This document shows positions 7,403 through 14,900 of a DNA stretch of 22,372 nt, piece by piece. Position numbers and translations under genes: made by a program. This DNA comes from JAIBJN01 sp035461525 (lineage in GTDB: Bacteria > Actinomycetota > Thermoleophilia > Gaiellales > Gaiellaceae), in contig DATHVD010000017.1 of assembly GCA_035461525.1 (NCBI GenBank), forward strand, positions 1-22,372, read 5' to 3'. Position 1 is the stretch's first letter. The number at the start of each line of letters is the position of its first letter. The notes beneath the pieces are model-generated. The model was given only the letters and a program-made list of their open reading frames with translations. It did no database searches and had not been told where the DNA came from.

Positions 7403-8449
7403 ATGCCGCGCCTGCGCCGAGTCGACTGCTCTGGTCCGGGGATCTCCCGCCGCCGCCGCGGGCGCGGGTACGAGTACCTCGACGCCGAGGGCATGCGGGT
7501 CGAGGACGCCGACGTGCTCGAGCGCATCCGCGGGCTCGTGATCCCGCCGGCGTGGGAGAGCGTCTGGATCTGCCCGCTCGCGAACGGCCATATCCAGGCG
7601 GTCGGAACCGATGCCGCCGGCCGGCGGCAGTACCTCTACCACGCCGACTGGCGCCTGCGGCGCGACCGGGAGAAGTTCGACGAGATGCTGGGCTTCGCGC
7701 GGGCGCTCCCGAGCGTCCGGGACGTCGCGGCCCGGCACCTGCGGCGGCGCGGGCTGCCACGCGAGCGCGTGCTCGCTGGGGCCGTCCGTCTCCTCGACCG
7801 CGGCTTCTTCCGAATCGGCACCGAGGACTACGCCGCGGAGAACGGCACGTACGGGATCGCCACGATGCGCCGCTCCCACGTCCGGCTCGGTCCCGGCGGC
7901 CTGATCCGTTTCGACTACCCGGCCAAGGGCGGCAAGCGGCGCGTGCAGTCGGTCGTCGACCGGGACGTCTACCGCGTCGTCGAGGCGCTGAAGCGACGCC
8001 GGGGGAGCGGGGAGCTGCTTGCGTACAAGCGGGGCCGCCTCTGGGTGGACGTCACCTCCGACGACATCAACGCGTACATCAAGGAGGTCTCCGAGGGCGA
8101 CTACTCGGCCAAGGACTTCCGGACGTGGAACGCGACCGTCCTCGCCGCCGTGGCGCTCGCGGTCTCGGGGGAGGCGCACGGGTCGAAGGCCGCCCGCAGG
8201 CGCGCCGTCTCGCGCGCCCTGCAGGAGGTCGCCCACTACCTCGGGAACACCCCGGCGGTCTGCCGCGCCTCGTACATCGACCCGCGGGTCTTCGACCGCT
8301 TCGACGGCGGCCTCACGATCGGGGGCGCGCTGGAGAGCCTGGGCGAGGTGACGTACGGCGAGCCGGCGACGCAGGGTGCCGTCGAGGAGGCGGTTCTCGA
8401 CCTGCTCGGGCGGGATCTCGACTCGCCCGCGCTCGAGCGAGTCGTCTGA
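7403..8449 (+). CDS. DNA topoisomerase IB (poxvirus/bacterial type)
   Basis: This 348-residue enzyme relaxes supercoiled DNA by nicking one strand through a 3'-phosphotyrosyl bond, without ATP or metal. The N-terminal clamp domain begins with the conserved LRRVDCSGPGISRRRRGRGY. Visible catalytic residues are Arg137 (RIGTEDY), a Lys in the AKGGKR loop at about 175-178, Arg240 (KDFRTW), Asn282 and the nucleophile Tyr291 (NTPAVCRASY). Asn in place of the eukaryotic or poxviral His is as I recall for the Deinococcus enzyme, and the numbering is nearly the same. The start at ATG 7403 has GAGGGG 11 bases upstream; an ATG at 7396 is in the wrong frame. It converges on the MerR gene with only four bases between stops, and is transcribed away from the RTX-like gene. 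It is probably monocistronic. Confidence 0.93.
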   Translation: MPRLRRVDCSGPGISRRRRGRGYEYLDAEGMRVEDADVLERIRGLVIPPAWESVWICPLANGHIQAVGTDAAGRRQYLYHADWRLRRDREKFDEMLGFARALPSVRDVAARHLRRRGLPRERVLAGAVRLLDRGFFRIGTEDYAAENGTYGIATMRRSHVRLGPGGLIRFDYPAKGGKRRVQSVVDRDVYRVVEALKRRRGSGELLAYKRGRLWVDVTSDDINAYIKEVSEGDYSAKDFRTWNATVLAAVALAVSGEAHGSKAARRRAVSRALQEVAHYLGNTPAVCRASYIDPRVFDRFDGGLTIGGALESLGEVTYGEPATQGAVEEAVLDLLGRDLDSPALERVV

Positions 8450-8453
8450 GCAG

Positions 8454-9350
8454 CTACACGGCCCGGCGGGAGACGCGGTCGGCGGCGGTGACGGGGTCGT
8501 CCGCGAGGAGCTCCGCGCGGGCGGTGCGCGCGTTCGTTTCGGTCGCCCCGGGGCCGGCGAGGGCGATCCGCGTGCTCGCCGCGAGCGGGCGGAGCCCGGC
8601 GGCAGCGCCGTCGAGGCGCTCGGGCATCGACGCGCTGACGACGACGAGGCGGGGCCGCAGGGCGGCGACGACGTCGGCGACGGTCTCCGTCGGCGTGTCG
8701 GGGCCGAGGTAGGTGATCCGCCAGCCGCGCGCGCGGAGTGCGAGCCCGAAGCAGACGAGCGGCAGGTCGTGCTGCTCGCCGGGTGCGCACGCCAGGAGCG
8801 CGCGCGGGCCCGCGCCCTGGCCCCAGCCGCGTGCGAGGCCGAGGAGGCGGCCGCGGAGGACGTTGCTGGCGAAGTGCTCCTGCGCCACCGAGGCCTCGCC
8901 GCTCTCCCAGCGCCGGCCGAGCTGCTCCAGGTACGGGATGACCGCGTCGCGGATGAGCGCGTCGGTGGAGAGGGCGGCGACGAGGCGGTCGAAGGCCTCG
9001 TGCGCTCCGGCCTCGTCGAAGGCGTCGAGGGCATCCTGCAGGCGCGCGACGTCGCCGCCGACGCGGTCGTCGCTCGCCGGCGAGGGCGCCGCGCCGGGCT
9101 CGCCGGCGACCGCGAGTCGCGCCGCCTCGGCGGCCGAGAGGCCCTGCTCCTGATGTGCCCGCATGAGGCGTACGCGCGCCTCGTCCTCGTCCGAGTAGAG
9201 GCGGAAGCCGCCCGAAGAGCGTGACGGGCGCAGGAGCCCGTAGCGGGTCTCCCAGGCGCGCAGCAGCTCGGGGCTGACGCCGACCCGGCGGCTCAGCTCG
9301 CCGATCCGAAGGTACCCGCCTCCGTCGTCGCTCATGGTCTCATCGTACAC
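8454..9350 (-). CDS. MerR-family regulator with B12-binding domain (CarH/LitR-like light sensor)
   Basis: In this family adenosylcobalamin-loaded tetramers repress DNA in the dark and fall apart in light. The 298-residue product has a MerR helix-turn-helix (about 13-80: LRIGELSRRVGVSPELLRAW), a helical bundle (about 100-175) with W148-x9-E158-H159, the CarH motif that caps the adenosyl group, and a Rossmann-like cobalamin domain (about 180-275) with the lower-ligand His194 in GEQHDLP and a SxS motif at 239-241. The usual Gly after HxxG is Pro197, and the later GG is GP, so ligand geometry may differ. GTG 9350 has GGAG five bases upstream. ATG 9335 is the alternative: TACGAT, a -10-like box, ends six bases before it and would give a leaderless mRNA. 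The direct repeat around the start suggests autoregulation and control of the divergent operon. Confidence 0.88.
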   Translation of the reverse strand: MYDETMSDDGGGYLRIGELSRRVGVSPELLRAWETRYGLLRPSRSSGGFRLYSDEDEARVRLMRAHQEQGLSAAEAARLAVAGEPGAAPSPASDDRVGGDVARLQDALDAFDEAGAHEAFDRLVAALSTDALIRDAVIPYLEQLGRRWESGEASVAQEHFASNVLRGRLLGLARGWGQGAGPRALLACAPGEQHDLPLVCFGLALRARGWRITYLGPDTPTETVADVVAALRPRLVVVSASMPERLDGAAAGLRPLAASTRIALAGPGATETNARTARAELLADDPVTAADRVSRRAV

Positions 9351-9367
9351 AGAGACTCCACAGAAGC
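9346..9367. promoter_or_regulatory. Candidate CarH-type operator: two 11-bp direct repeats
   Basis: TACACAGAGAC (9346-9356) is followed directly by TCCACAGAAGC (9357-9367), identical at 8 of 11 positions and exactly 11 bp apart. The repeats lie between the divergent regulator and the 9409 operon and cover the regulator's GTG start. As I recall, Thermus CarH binds tandem 11-bp repeats overlapping a -35 box. A weak -10-like TATGGT (9370-9375) for the plus-strand operon lies just beyond. I found no third repeat. Confidence 0.45.
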
Positions 9368-9408
9368 CGTATGGTTCTTCGACAGGGAGGGTACGCTACC
9401 CGGCAGAC

Positions 9409-9930
9409 GTGCACGCTTTCCCGACAGGTCAGGCCGAAGGGCGCCAGTCGCCCACCGGTGCGGTCGCCTCGGAGCAGCGGCTTCCGCTCGCCAGGCCCGT
9501 CGTGGCGGCGACGGAGGAAGGTGCCCGCACGCTCGGCCGCGTCTACTGGGAGGAGGTGGAGCGCTGCACGCGCGGCCTCGTCCGCGCCCGGTCGGGGTCG
9601 GGCGGCGTCGAGCTCCGCCTGCTCGGCCGGGCAGCGCTCCTTCGCTTCGGGCCGCCGGAGGTGAGGCTGGTCGGGGACGTCGTCGTCTGCCGGTACCCGA
9701 TCCTCGGAGGGCTGCTCGCCCGGGCCCCGGGCGGCTCGATCTCCTTCGCGCACCAGGGCGGGGAGAGCCCCGAGCTCCGATCGGCGATCACCGGGTTCTT
9801 CCCCCGCCTGGGCGCACGGCCCGGTCGTCCTGACTGGACCGGGGCTCTCTACGCGCACGTGCAGGCCCGCGTCCACCGTGCGGTGGGGCGACGCTACTTC
9901 GCGCGGCTCGTGCGAGGGGGGCTCCGATGA
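9409..9930 (+). CDS. Conserved-looking protein of unknown function, coupled to the SDR gene
   Basis: I do not recognise a family. From GTG 9409 the product has 173 residues with no signal peptide, no obvious membrane helix and no cysteine-rich motif. The middle (YWEEVERCTRGLV to ARAPGGSI) looks like a small alpha/beta domain, and the C-terminal third is helical and very Arg-rich. The start is uncertain: AGGGAGG at 9384-9390 is a good ribosome site but lies 18 bases before the GTG. The frame is also open back to an ATG at 9334, which would overlap the start of the divergent regulator. The stop overlaps the next gene's start in ATGA (9927-9930), so the two are almost certainly translated together. 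Control by the neighbouring B12 regulator is likely from position alone. Confidence 0.7.
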   Translation: MHAFPTGQAEGRQSPTGAVASEQRLPLARPVVAATEEGARTLGRVYWEEVERCTRGLVRARSGSGGVELRLLGRAALLRFGPPEVRLVGDVVVCRYPILGGLLARAPGGSISFAHQGGESPELRSAITGFFPRLGARPGRPDWTGALYAHVQARVHRAVGRRYFARLVRGGLR

Positions 9931-10799
9931 GGGCGGTCGTCTTCGGCGCGAGCGGAGTGATCGGGAGCGCGCTCGTGCCGCTGCTCGCGCGGGAGCACGA
10001 GGTCGTGGCCGTGTCGCGGCGGCCGCGCGAGTCGACCGCCCCGGGGGTCACGTGGGTGCCTGCCGACGTCACGGACTCGGCGGGAGTCCGGGCAGCCGTG
10101 ACCGAGGCCGACGTCGTGTACTACCTCGTCCACTCGCTCGGGTCTCCCGACTTCGCGGCCCGGGACGCGCTCGGCGCCGACGTCGTCGCCCGCGAGGCGG
10201 AGGAGGCCGGCGTGCGCCAGATCGTCTACCTGGGCGGCCTCGGCGACGACTCGCCCGACCTCTCGGAGCACCTGCGGAGCCGCCGCGAGACGGGGGAGCG
10301 GCTCGCCGCCGGGACAGTGCCGGTGACGACGATCCGCGCCGCGATGGTGGTCGGCAAGGGCAGCGCGGCCTTCGAGACGATCGTCGCTCTCGTCGACCGG
10401 CTACCGGGGATGGTGACGCCTCGGTGGGTGTCCACGCCCACGCAGCCGATCGCGCTCGCCGACGTCGCGCGCTACCTCGCCGGCGTCGCCGGCCGCGAGG
10501 AGGCGCTGGGAGAGACTTTCGACGCCGGCGGGCCCGAGGTGATGACGTACCGGGAGATGATCGAGCGGATCGCCCGCATCCGCGGACGCCGCCCGCTGAT
10601 CGTCGAGGTGCCCGTGCTCTCGCCGCGGCTCTCGTCGCTCTGGCTCCACCTCGTCACGCCAGTGAAGGCGGGCGTCGCGCGCCCCCTCGTCGAGGGCCTC
10701 CGCAACCCGACGGTCGCCCGCGACGACCGCATCCGCAAGCTCGTCCCCTTCGAGCCGACGCCCTTCGACGAGGCCGCGAAGGCCGCGCTCGCCCCCTGA
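9927..10799 (+). CDS. Atypical short-chain dehydrogenase / NAD(P)-binding epimerase-like protein
   Basis: The 290-residue protein has an N-terminal Rossmann nucleotide-binding motif, GASGVIG at residues 7-13, an acidic/basic loop after the second strand (VSRRPRE, suggesting NADP preference), and the IVYLGGLG strand. It belongs to the NmrA/YbjT-like atypical SDR group. The classical YxxxK catalytic pair is not visible, as is usual there, so it may be a reductase, an epimerase-like enzyme or a redox sensor. The C-terminal 90 residues form the substrate-binding part (PVLSPRLSSLWLHLVTPV). Translation is coupled to the unknown gene upstream by a four-base overlap. It converges with the nitroreductase-family gene, 24 bases between stops. 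Divergence from a CarH-like regulator suggests light- or cobalamin-dependent expression (inference). Confidence 0.85.
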   Translation: MRAVVFGASGVIGSALVPLLAREHEVVAVSRRPRESTAPGVTWVPADVTDSAGVRAAVTEADVVYYLVHSLGSPDFAARDALGADVVAREAEEAGVRQIVYLGGLGDDSPDLSEHLRSRRETGERLAAGTVPVTTIRAAMVVGKGSAAFETIVALVDRLPGMVTPRWVSTPTQPIALADVARYLAGVAGREEALGETFDAGGPEVMTYREMIERIARIRGRRPLIVEVPVLSPRLSSLWLHLVTPVKAGVARPLVEGLRNPTVARDDRIRKLVPFEPTPFDEAAKAALAP

Positions 10800-10827
10800 G
10801 GAAACGGCCGGAAGGGGGCGGCCTCAG
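10796..10827. terminator. Weak bidirectional hairpin between convergent genes
   Basis: CTGAGG (10796-10801) and CCTCAG (10822-10827) can pair, with extra pairing possible through GGCC blocks inside. The stem spans both stop codons of the SDR gene and the nitroreductase-family gene. It is short and interrupted, so the call is tentative. Confidence 0.3.
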
Positions 10828-11492
10828 TCGGCGCGGACGAGGATCTCGTCGAGCGGCTTGCGGACGATGTCCGGGACGAGGCAACGCTCGGCCGGGTAGC
10901 CGACCGGGACGACGACGTACGCGCGCTCGTTCTCGGGGCGGCCGAGGAGCTCCCGCAGGAAGCCCATCGGGCTGGGTGTGTGCGTGAGTGCGGCGAGCCC
11001 GGCGTGGTGGATCGCCGCGAGGAAGAAGCCGACCGCGATACCCACCGACTCGCGGACGTAGTAGTGCTTCACCTTGCGCCCGTCCTGAAGGCCGTACGCC
11101 TGCTCGAAGACGACGACGAGGAACGGCGCGTCCTCGAGGTGGGGCTTGACGGCGTCCGTGCCGAGCGGCTCGAGGGCGGCGAGCCACGCCTCGGGCATCC
11201 GCTCGCCGTAGTTCCGCCGCTCCTCCTCCTCGGCGGCCTCCCTGATTGCCCGCTTCAGGCCCGGGTCGGAGACGAGGACGAACGTCCACGGCTGGAGGTT
11301 CGCGCCCGATGGCGCCGTGCCGGCCGCGGCGATCGCGTTCTCCACCGCCGCTCGCGGAACGGGGTCGCGCGAGAACGCCCGCACGCTCCGCCGCGTCAGC
11401 ATCTCGGCCAGGAACTCCTCGGACGCGGCGACCTCCTCGCGCGCGCCACGGCGCTCGAAGGCAAGCGGGACGAAGGACGGTCGCTGCTCCAC
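10824..11492 (-). CDS. Iodotyrosine-deiodinase-like flavoprotein (nitroreductase superfamily)
   Basis: This is a 222-residue FMN enzyme. It matches remembered vertebrate iodotyrosine deiodinase along its length: RRSVRAFS at 34-41, TAPSGANLQPWTFV at 59-72, the EEEERRNYGERM lid, the PSPMGFLRELLGRP segment and a C-terminal PVGYPAERCLVPDIVRKPLD. The substrate-clamping triad that sets deiodinases apart from other nitroreductases is present as Glu91, Tyr95 and Lys116, with the same spacing as human E157, Y161 and K182. The family reductively removes halide from halotyrosines using reduced FMN; bacterial homologues exist. There is no membrane anchor, unlike the mammalian form. The start is GTG 11492 with no clear Shine-Dalgarno. 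A small hairpin (GGCCGG 11498-11503, CCGGCC 11514-11519) lies just upstream. Confidence 0.85.
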   Translation of the reverse strand: MEQRPSFVPLAFERRGAREEVAASEEFLAEMLTRRSVRAFSRDPVPRAAVENAIAAAGTAPSGANLQPWTFVLVSDPGLKRAIREAAEEEERRNYGERMPEAWLAALEPLGTDAVKPHLEDAPFLVVVFEQAYGLQDGRKVKHYYVRESVGIAVGFFLAAIHHAGLAALTHTPSPMGFLRELLGRPENERAYVVVPVGYPAERCLVPDIVRKPLDEILVRAD

Positions 11493-11593
11493 CGGGAGGC
11501 CGGAAGACTACAGCCGGCCCTCGTCCCGCCTTCGGCGAGGAGGCCTTGGCGACATGCGCCCTGTGCCGCCGAGCGACATCCCGCTCGACCCTC

Positions 11594-11842
11594 CTAGACC
11601 TCGCCCGCCGGGCTCAGGCCCGTCCCCGGACCGTCCGCGCCCCGCTCGGCCTGGCGGTCGCGGCTCGAGAAGTAGTCCCGGACCGCGATGCCCGTCAGGA
11701 GCACGAACATCGCCTTGACGTCGTCGTTCCCCGTCTGGATCGGGGTGAACAGCACGGCGGCCGTGATGCCGACGAGCAGCGTGGTCAGGAACGCGCGCAC
11801 GCTGCCCCGCGGCAGGCCGAGGGGCTCGTCCCTGTATTGCAT
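11594..11842 (-). CDS. Small two-helix membrane protein
   Basis: The product is 82 residues. The start is well fixed: AAGGAGG (11850-11856) is seven bases before the ATG at 11842, one of the best ribosome sites in the window. Residues 1-14 are polar, 15-33 form a hydrophobic helix (AFLTTLLVGITAAVLFTPI), a short loop with TGNDD follows, residues 43-58 form a second helix (VKAMFVLLTGIAVRDYF), and the C-terminal tail (SSRDRQAERG onward) is hydrophilic. I recognise no family. It lies 62 bases downstream of the glutamate dehydrogenase on the same strand and 101 bases upstream of the deiodinase-like gene, so cotranscription with either is possible. Confidence 0.75.
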   Translation of the reverse strand: MQYRDEPLGLPRGSVRAFLTTLLVGITAAVLFTPIQTGNDDVKAMFVLLTGIAVRDYFSSRDRQAERGADGPGTGLSPAGEV

Positions 11843-11904
11843 CGGATCGCCTCCTTGGAGCTTCATGCCCACGGGACGGGGCGAAGCGGGCCGATCTTCC
11901 GGGC

Positions 11905-14900
11905 TCAGGGGATCCGAAGCGTGGCGGGCGCTCCCTCTCCCGGGAGCAGGCTCGGGGCTGCGGCGCCCATGCGCGCGCTCGACTGGAGCAGGTTGCGCGC
12001 CTCCCGCAGGGCGACGGAGAGCGTCTCGAGGTTCGAGAGGCCGCCCATGCGGATGTCCTGCAGCACCTGGAACGCCCGCTCGACGCCGGGCCGGCGAGCC
12101 TCGTACCACGCCGCCACGCGCGCGTGCGGCTCGAGCTCGGGGGGCCCCGTCTGGAGCACCTCGCGCACGAGCGCGGCGTGGACGCCGTAGAGCTCGTCGC
12201 GGAGGGCCGCGCGCGCCAGCGTCTGCCAGCGGTTGTCCCGCGGGAGCGCCGTGATCTCGTCCCGGAGCCAGTGGAGGTCGAGCCGGGCCCCCAGGCCGTA
12301 GTAGACGGCGGCCACGTCCTCGAGGGCCGCGGCGCTCGCGTCCGCGATCTCGACGATGTCGAGCGCCGAGTACATCGCGCTCATGCCGGCGACGCGCAGC
12401 GCGAGCTCCTCCGGCGCCCCGCCCCGGGCATAACGGGCAGCCGTCTTCTCGAGCGCCGCACGGTCGGCCCCCGTGAGGAGCCCGGGAAGCGCCACGGCGA
12501 GGATCTCGATCCCCGGCCCGAAGGCGGCGATCTCGGCCGCGATGTCGAGCGGCCGCGGGCGGCTGCGGACGAGCCAGCGCGTCGCCCGCTCGACGAGCTT
12601 CCGGGCTTCGAGGAGCATCGCGAGCTGGAGGTCGGCCGGGATCGAGGCGTCGAGCTCCTCGATCGCCGTCCAGAGCGCGCGCAGGGCGAAGACCTCCCGC
12701 GCGACCATGTACGCCCGCGCGATGTCGGCCGCTGCGGCGCCCGTCTCCTCCGCGAGCCGGAACGCGAACGTGATCCCGGCGCGGTTGACGAGGCTGTTGG
12801 TCACGTAGGTGGCGACGAGCTCGCGCCGCAGCCGGTGGTCCGGGAGCCGGTCTCCGAAGCGCTCGGAGAGGACGCGCGGGAAGTAGCGGACGAGCTCCCC
12901 CGCCGTGTATGGGTTCTCGGGGAGGTCGGAGTCGAGCAGGTGGTCGTAGAGCTCGATCTTCTCGTGCGCGAGTAGGACGGCGAGCTCGGGCGCGACGAGG
13001 CCTCGGCCCGCCGCCTTCCGCTCGGAGAGGACCTCGGGGGTCGGGAGCGCCTCGAGCTCGCGTGTCACGCGTCCGCTCTGCTCGAGGTGGCCGATTACGC
13101 GGGCGTGCACGCCGAGCATCGAGGGCGCCTGGATCGCCGCGAGGCTGAGCGCCTGCGTCTGGCGGTAGTTGTTCCTGAGGACGAGGCGCGCGACGTCGCC
13201 CGTCATCTCCACGAGAAGCGCGTTCCGCTGCTTCTCGGTCATGTCCCCATCGGCGACGACGGCCCCGAGCAGGATCTTGATGTTCACCTCGTGGTCGGAG
13301 CAGTCGACGCCGGCCGAGTTGTCGATCGAGTCCGTGAGGATGCGCCCGCCCCCGAGCGCGTACTCCACGCGCCCCCGCTGCGTGAAGCCGAGATTCCCGC
13401 CCTCGCCGACGACGCGGGCGCCCACCTCGCGCGCGTCCACGCGCACGGTGTCGTTCGCCTTGTCGCCGACCTCGGCGTGGGACTCGCTCGACGCCTTCAC
13501 GAACGTGCCGATGCCTCCGTTCCAGAGGAGGTCGACGGGCGCCCGCAGGATCGCGCGGACGACCTCGTTCGGGGTCAGCGCCTCCTCCTCGACGCCGAGC
13601 CGCGCCCGCGCCTGCGGCGAGAGCGGGATCGACTTCGCGCGGCGGGAGAAGACGCCGCCGCCCGGCGAGATCAGCTCCGGGTCGTAGTCCGCCCACGTGG
13701 AGCGCGGCAGCCGGAAGAGGCGCTCGCGCTCGAACCAGCCCGCCTCGGGGTCGGGATCCGGGTCGAGGAAGACGTGCTCGTGGTTGAACGCGGCGACGAG
13801 CTTCAGGCGCCGCGAAAGGAGCATGCCGTTGCCGAAGACGTCGCCGGCCATGTCGCCGATCCCGACCGCGCTGATCTCCGCGGCCTCCGCGTCGATCCCT
13901 AGCTCGCGGAAGTGCCGCTTCACCGACTCCCAGGCGCCGCGGGCCGTGATGCCCATGGCCTTGTGGTCGTAGCCGGCCGAGCCGCCCGACGCGAACGCGT
14001 CGTCGAGCCAGAAGCCGTACTCGGCCGCGATCCCGTTGGCGATGTCGGAGAAGGTTGCCGTGCCCTTGTCCGCGGCGACCACGAGATAGGGGTCGTCGCC
14101 GTCATAGCGCACGACCTCGGGGGGCGGGACGGTCTGGCCTCCGGCGATGTTGTCCGTGAGGTCGAGGAGCCCGCAGATGAGCGTCCGGTAGCAGGCGACG
14201 ACCTCCTCGCGGAGGGCGTCGCGAGCCTCGGGCGGCCGCTTGACGACGAAGCCGCCCTTCGCCCCGACCGGGACGATGACCGCGTTCTTCACCATCTGGG
14301 CCTTCATCAGCCCGAGGACCTCGGTGCGGAAGTCCTCGCGCCGGTCCGACCAGCGGATGCCCCCGCGCGCGACCCGACCGCCCCGGAGGTGCACGCCCTC
14401 GGTGCGCGGCGAATAGACCCAGATCTCGTACAGCGGTCTCGGCGGCGGCAGGTCGGGCACGAGAGCCGGGTCGAGCTTGAAGGAGAGGTACGGCTTCGGC
14501 CGCCCCTCCGCGTCCCGCTGGAAGTAGTTCGTGCGCAGCGTCGCCCGGATCAGGGTGAGGAAGCTGCGCAGGATGCGGTCCTCGTCGAGGCTGGCGACGG
14601 CGTCGATCTCCTCCTCGATCGCGGCGGCGAGGCTCCCGGCCTCCGCCTCGCGGTCGCCGTCCCGGGCCGGGTCGAAGCGCACCCGGAAGAGCTCGACGAG
14701 GTCGCGCGCAATCGGGGCGTTGCCGGCGAGGGTCTCCTCCATGTACGACTGGCTGAAGGTCGTTCCCACCTGGCGCAGGTAGCGGGCGAGGGCCCGCAGC
14801 ATGGCGATCTCGCGCCAGTCCAGGCCGGCGCGGAGGACGAGCCGGTTGAAGCCGTCGTCCTCGATCTCGCCGAGCCACGCGCGCGCGAAGGCGTCCTTGA

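Noticed and set aside
5211..7541. A 776-residue open frame on the plus strand across the RTX-like gene and its flanks
   Set aside because: It is the antisense shadow of the signal-peptide-bearing repeat protein, runs through a terminator hairpin and pseudogene sequence, and has no domain signature.
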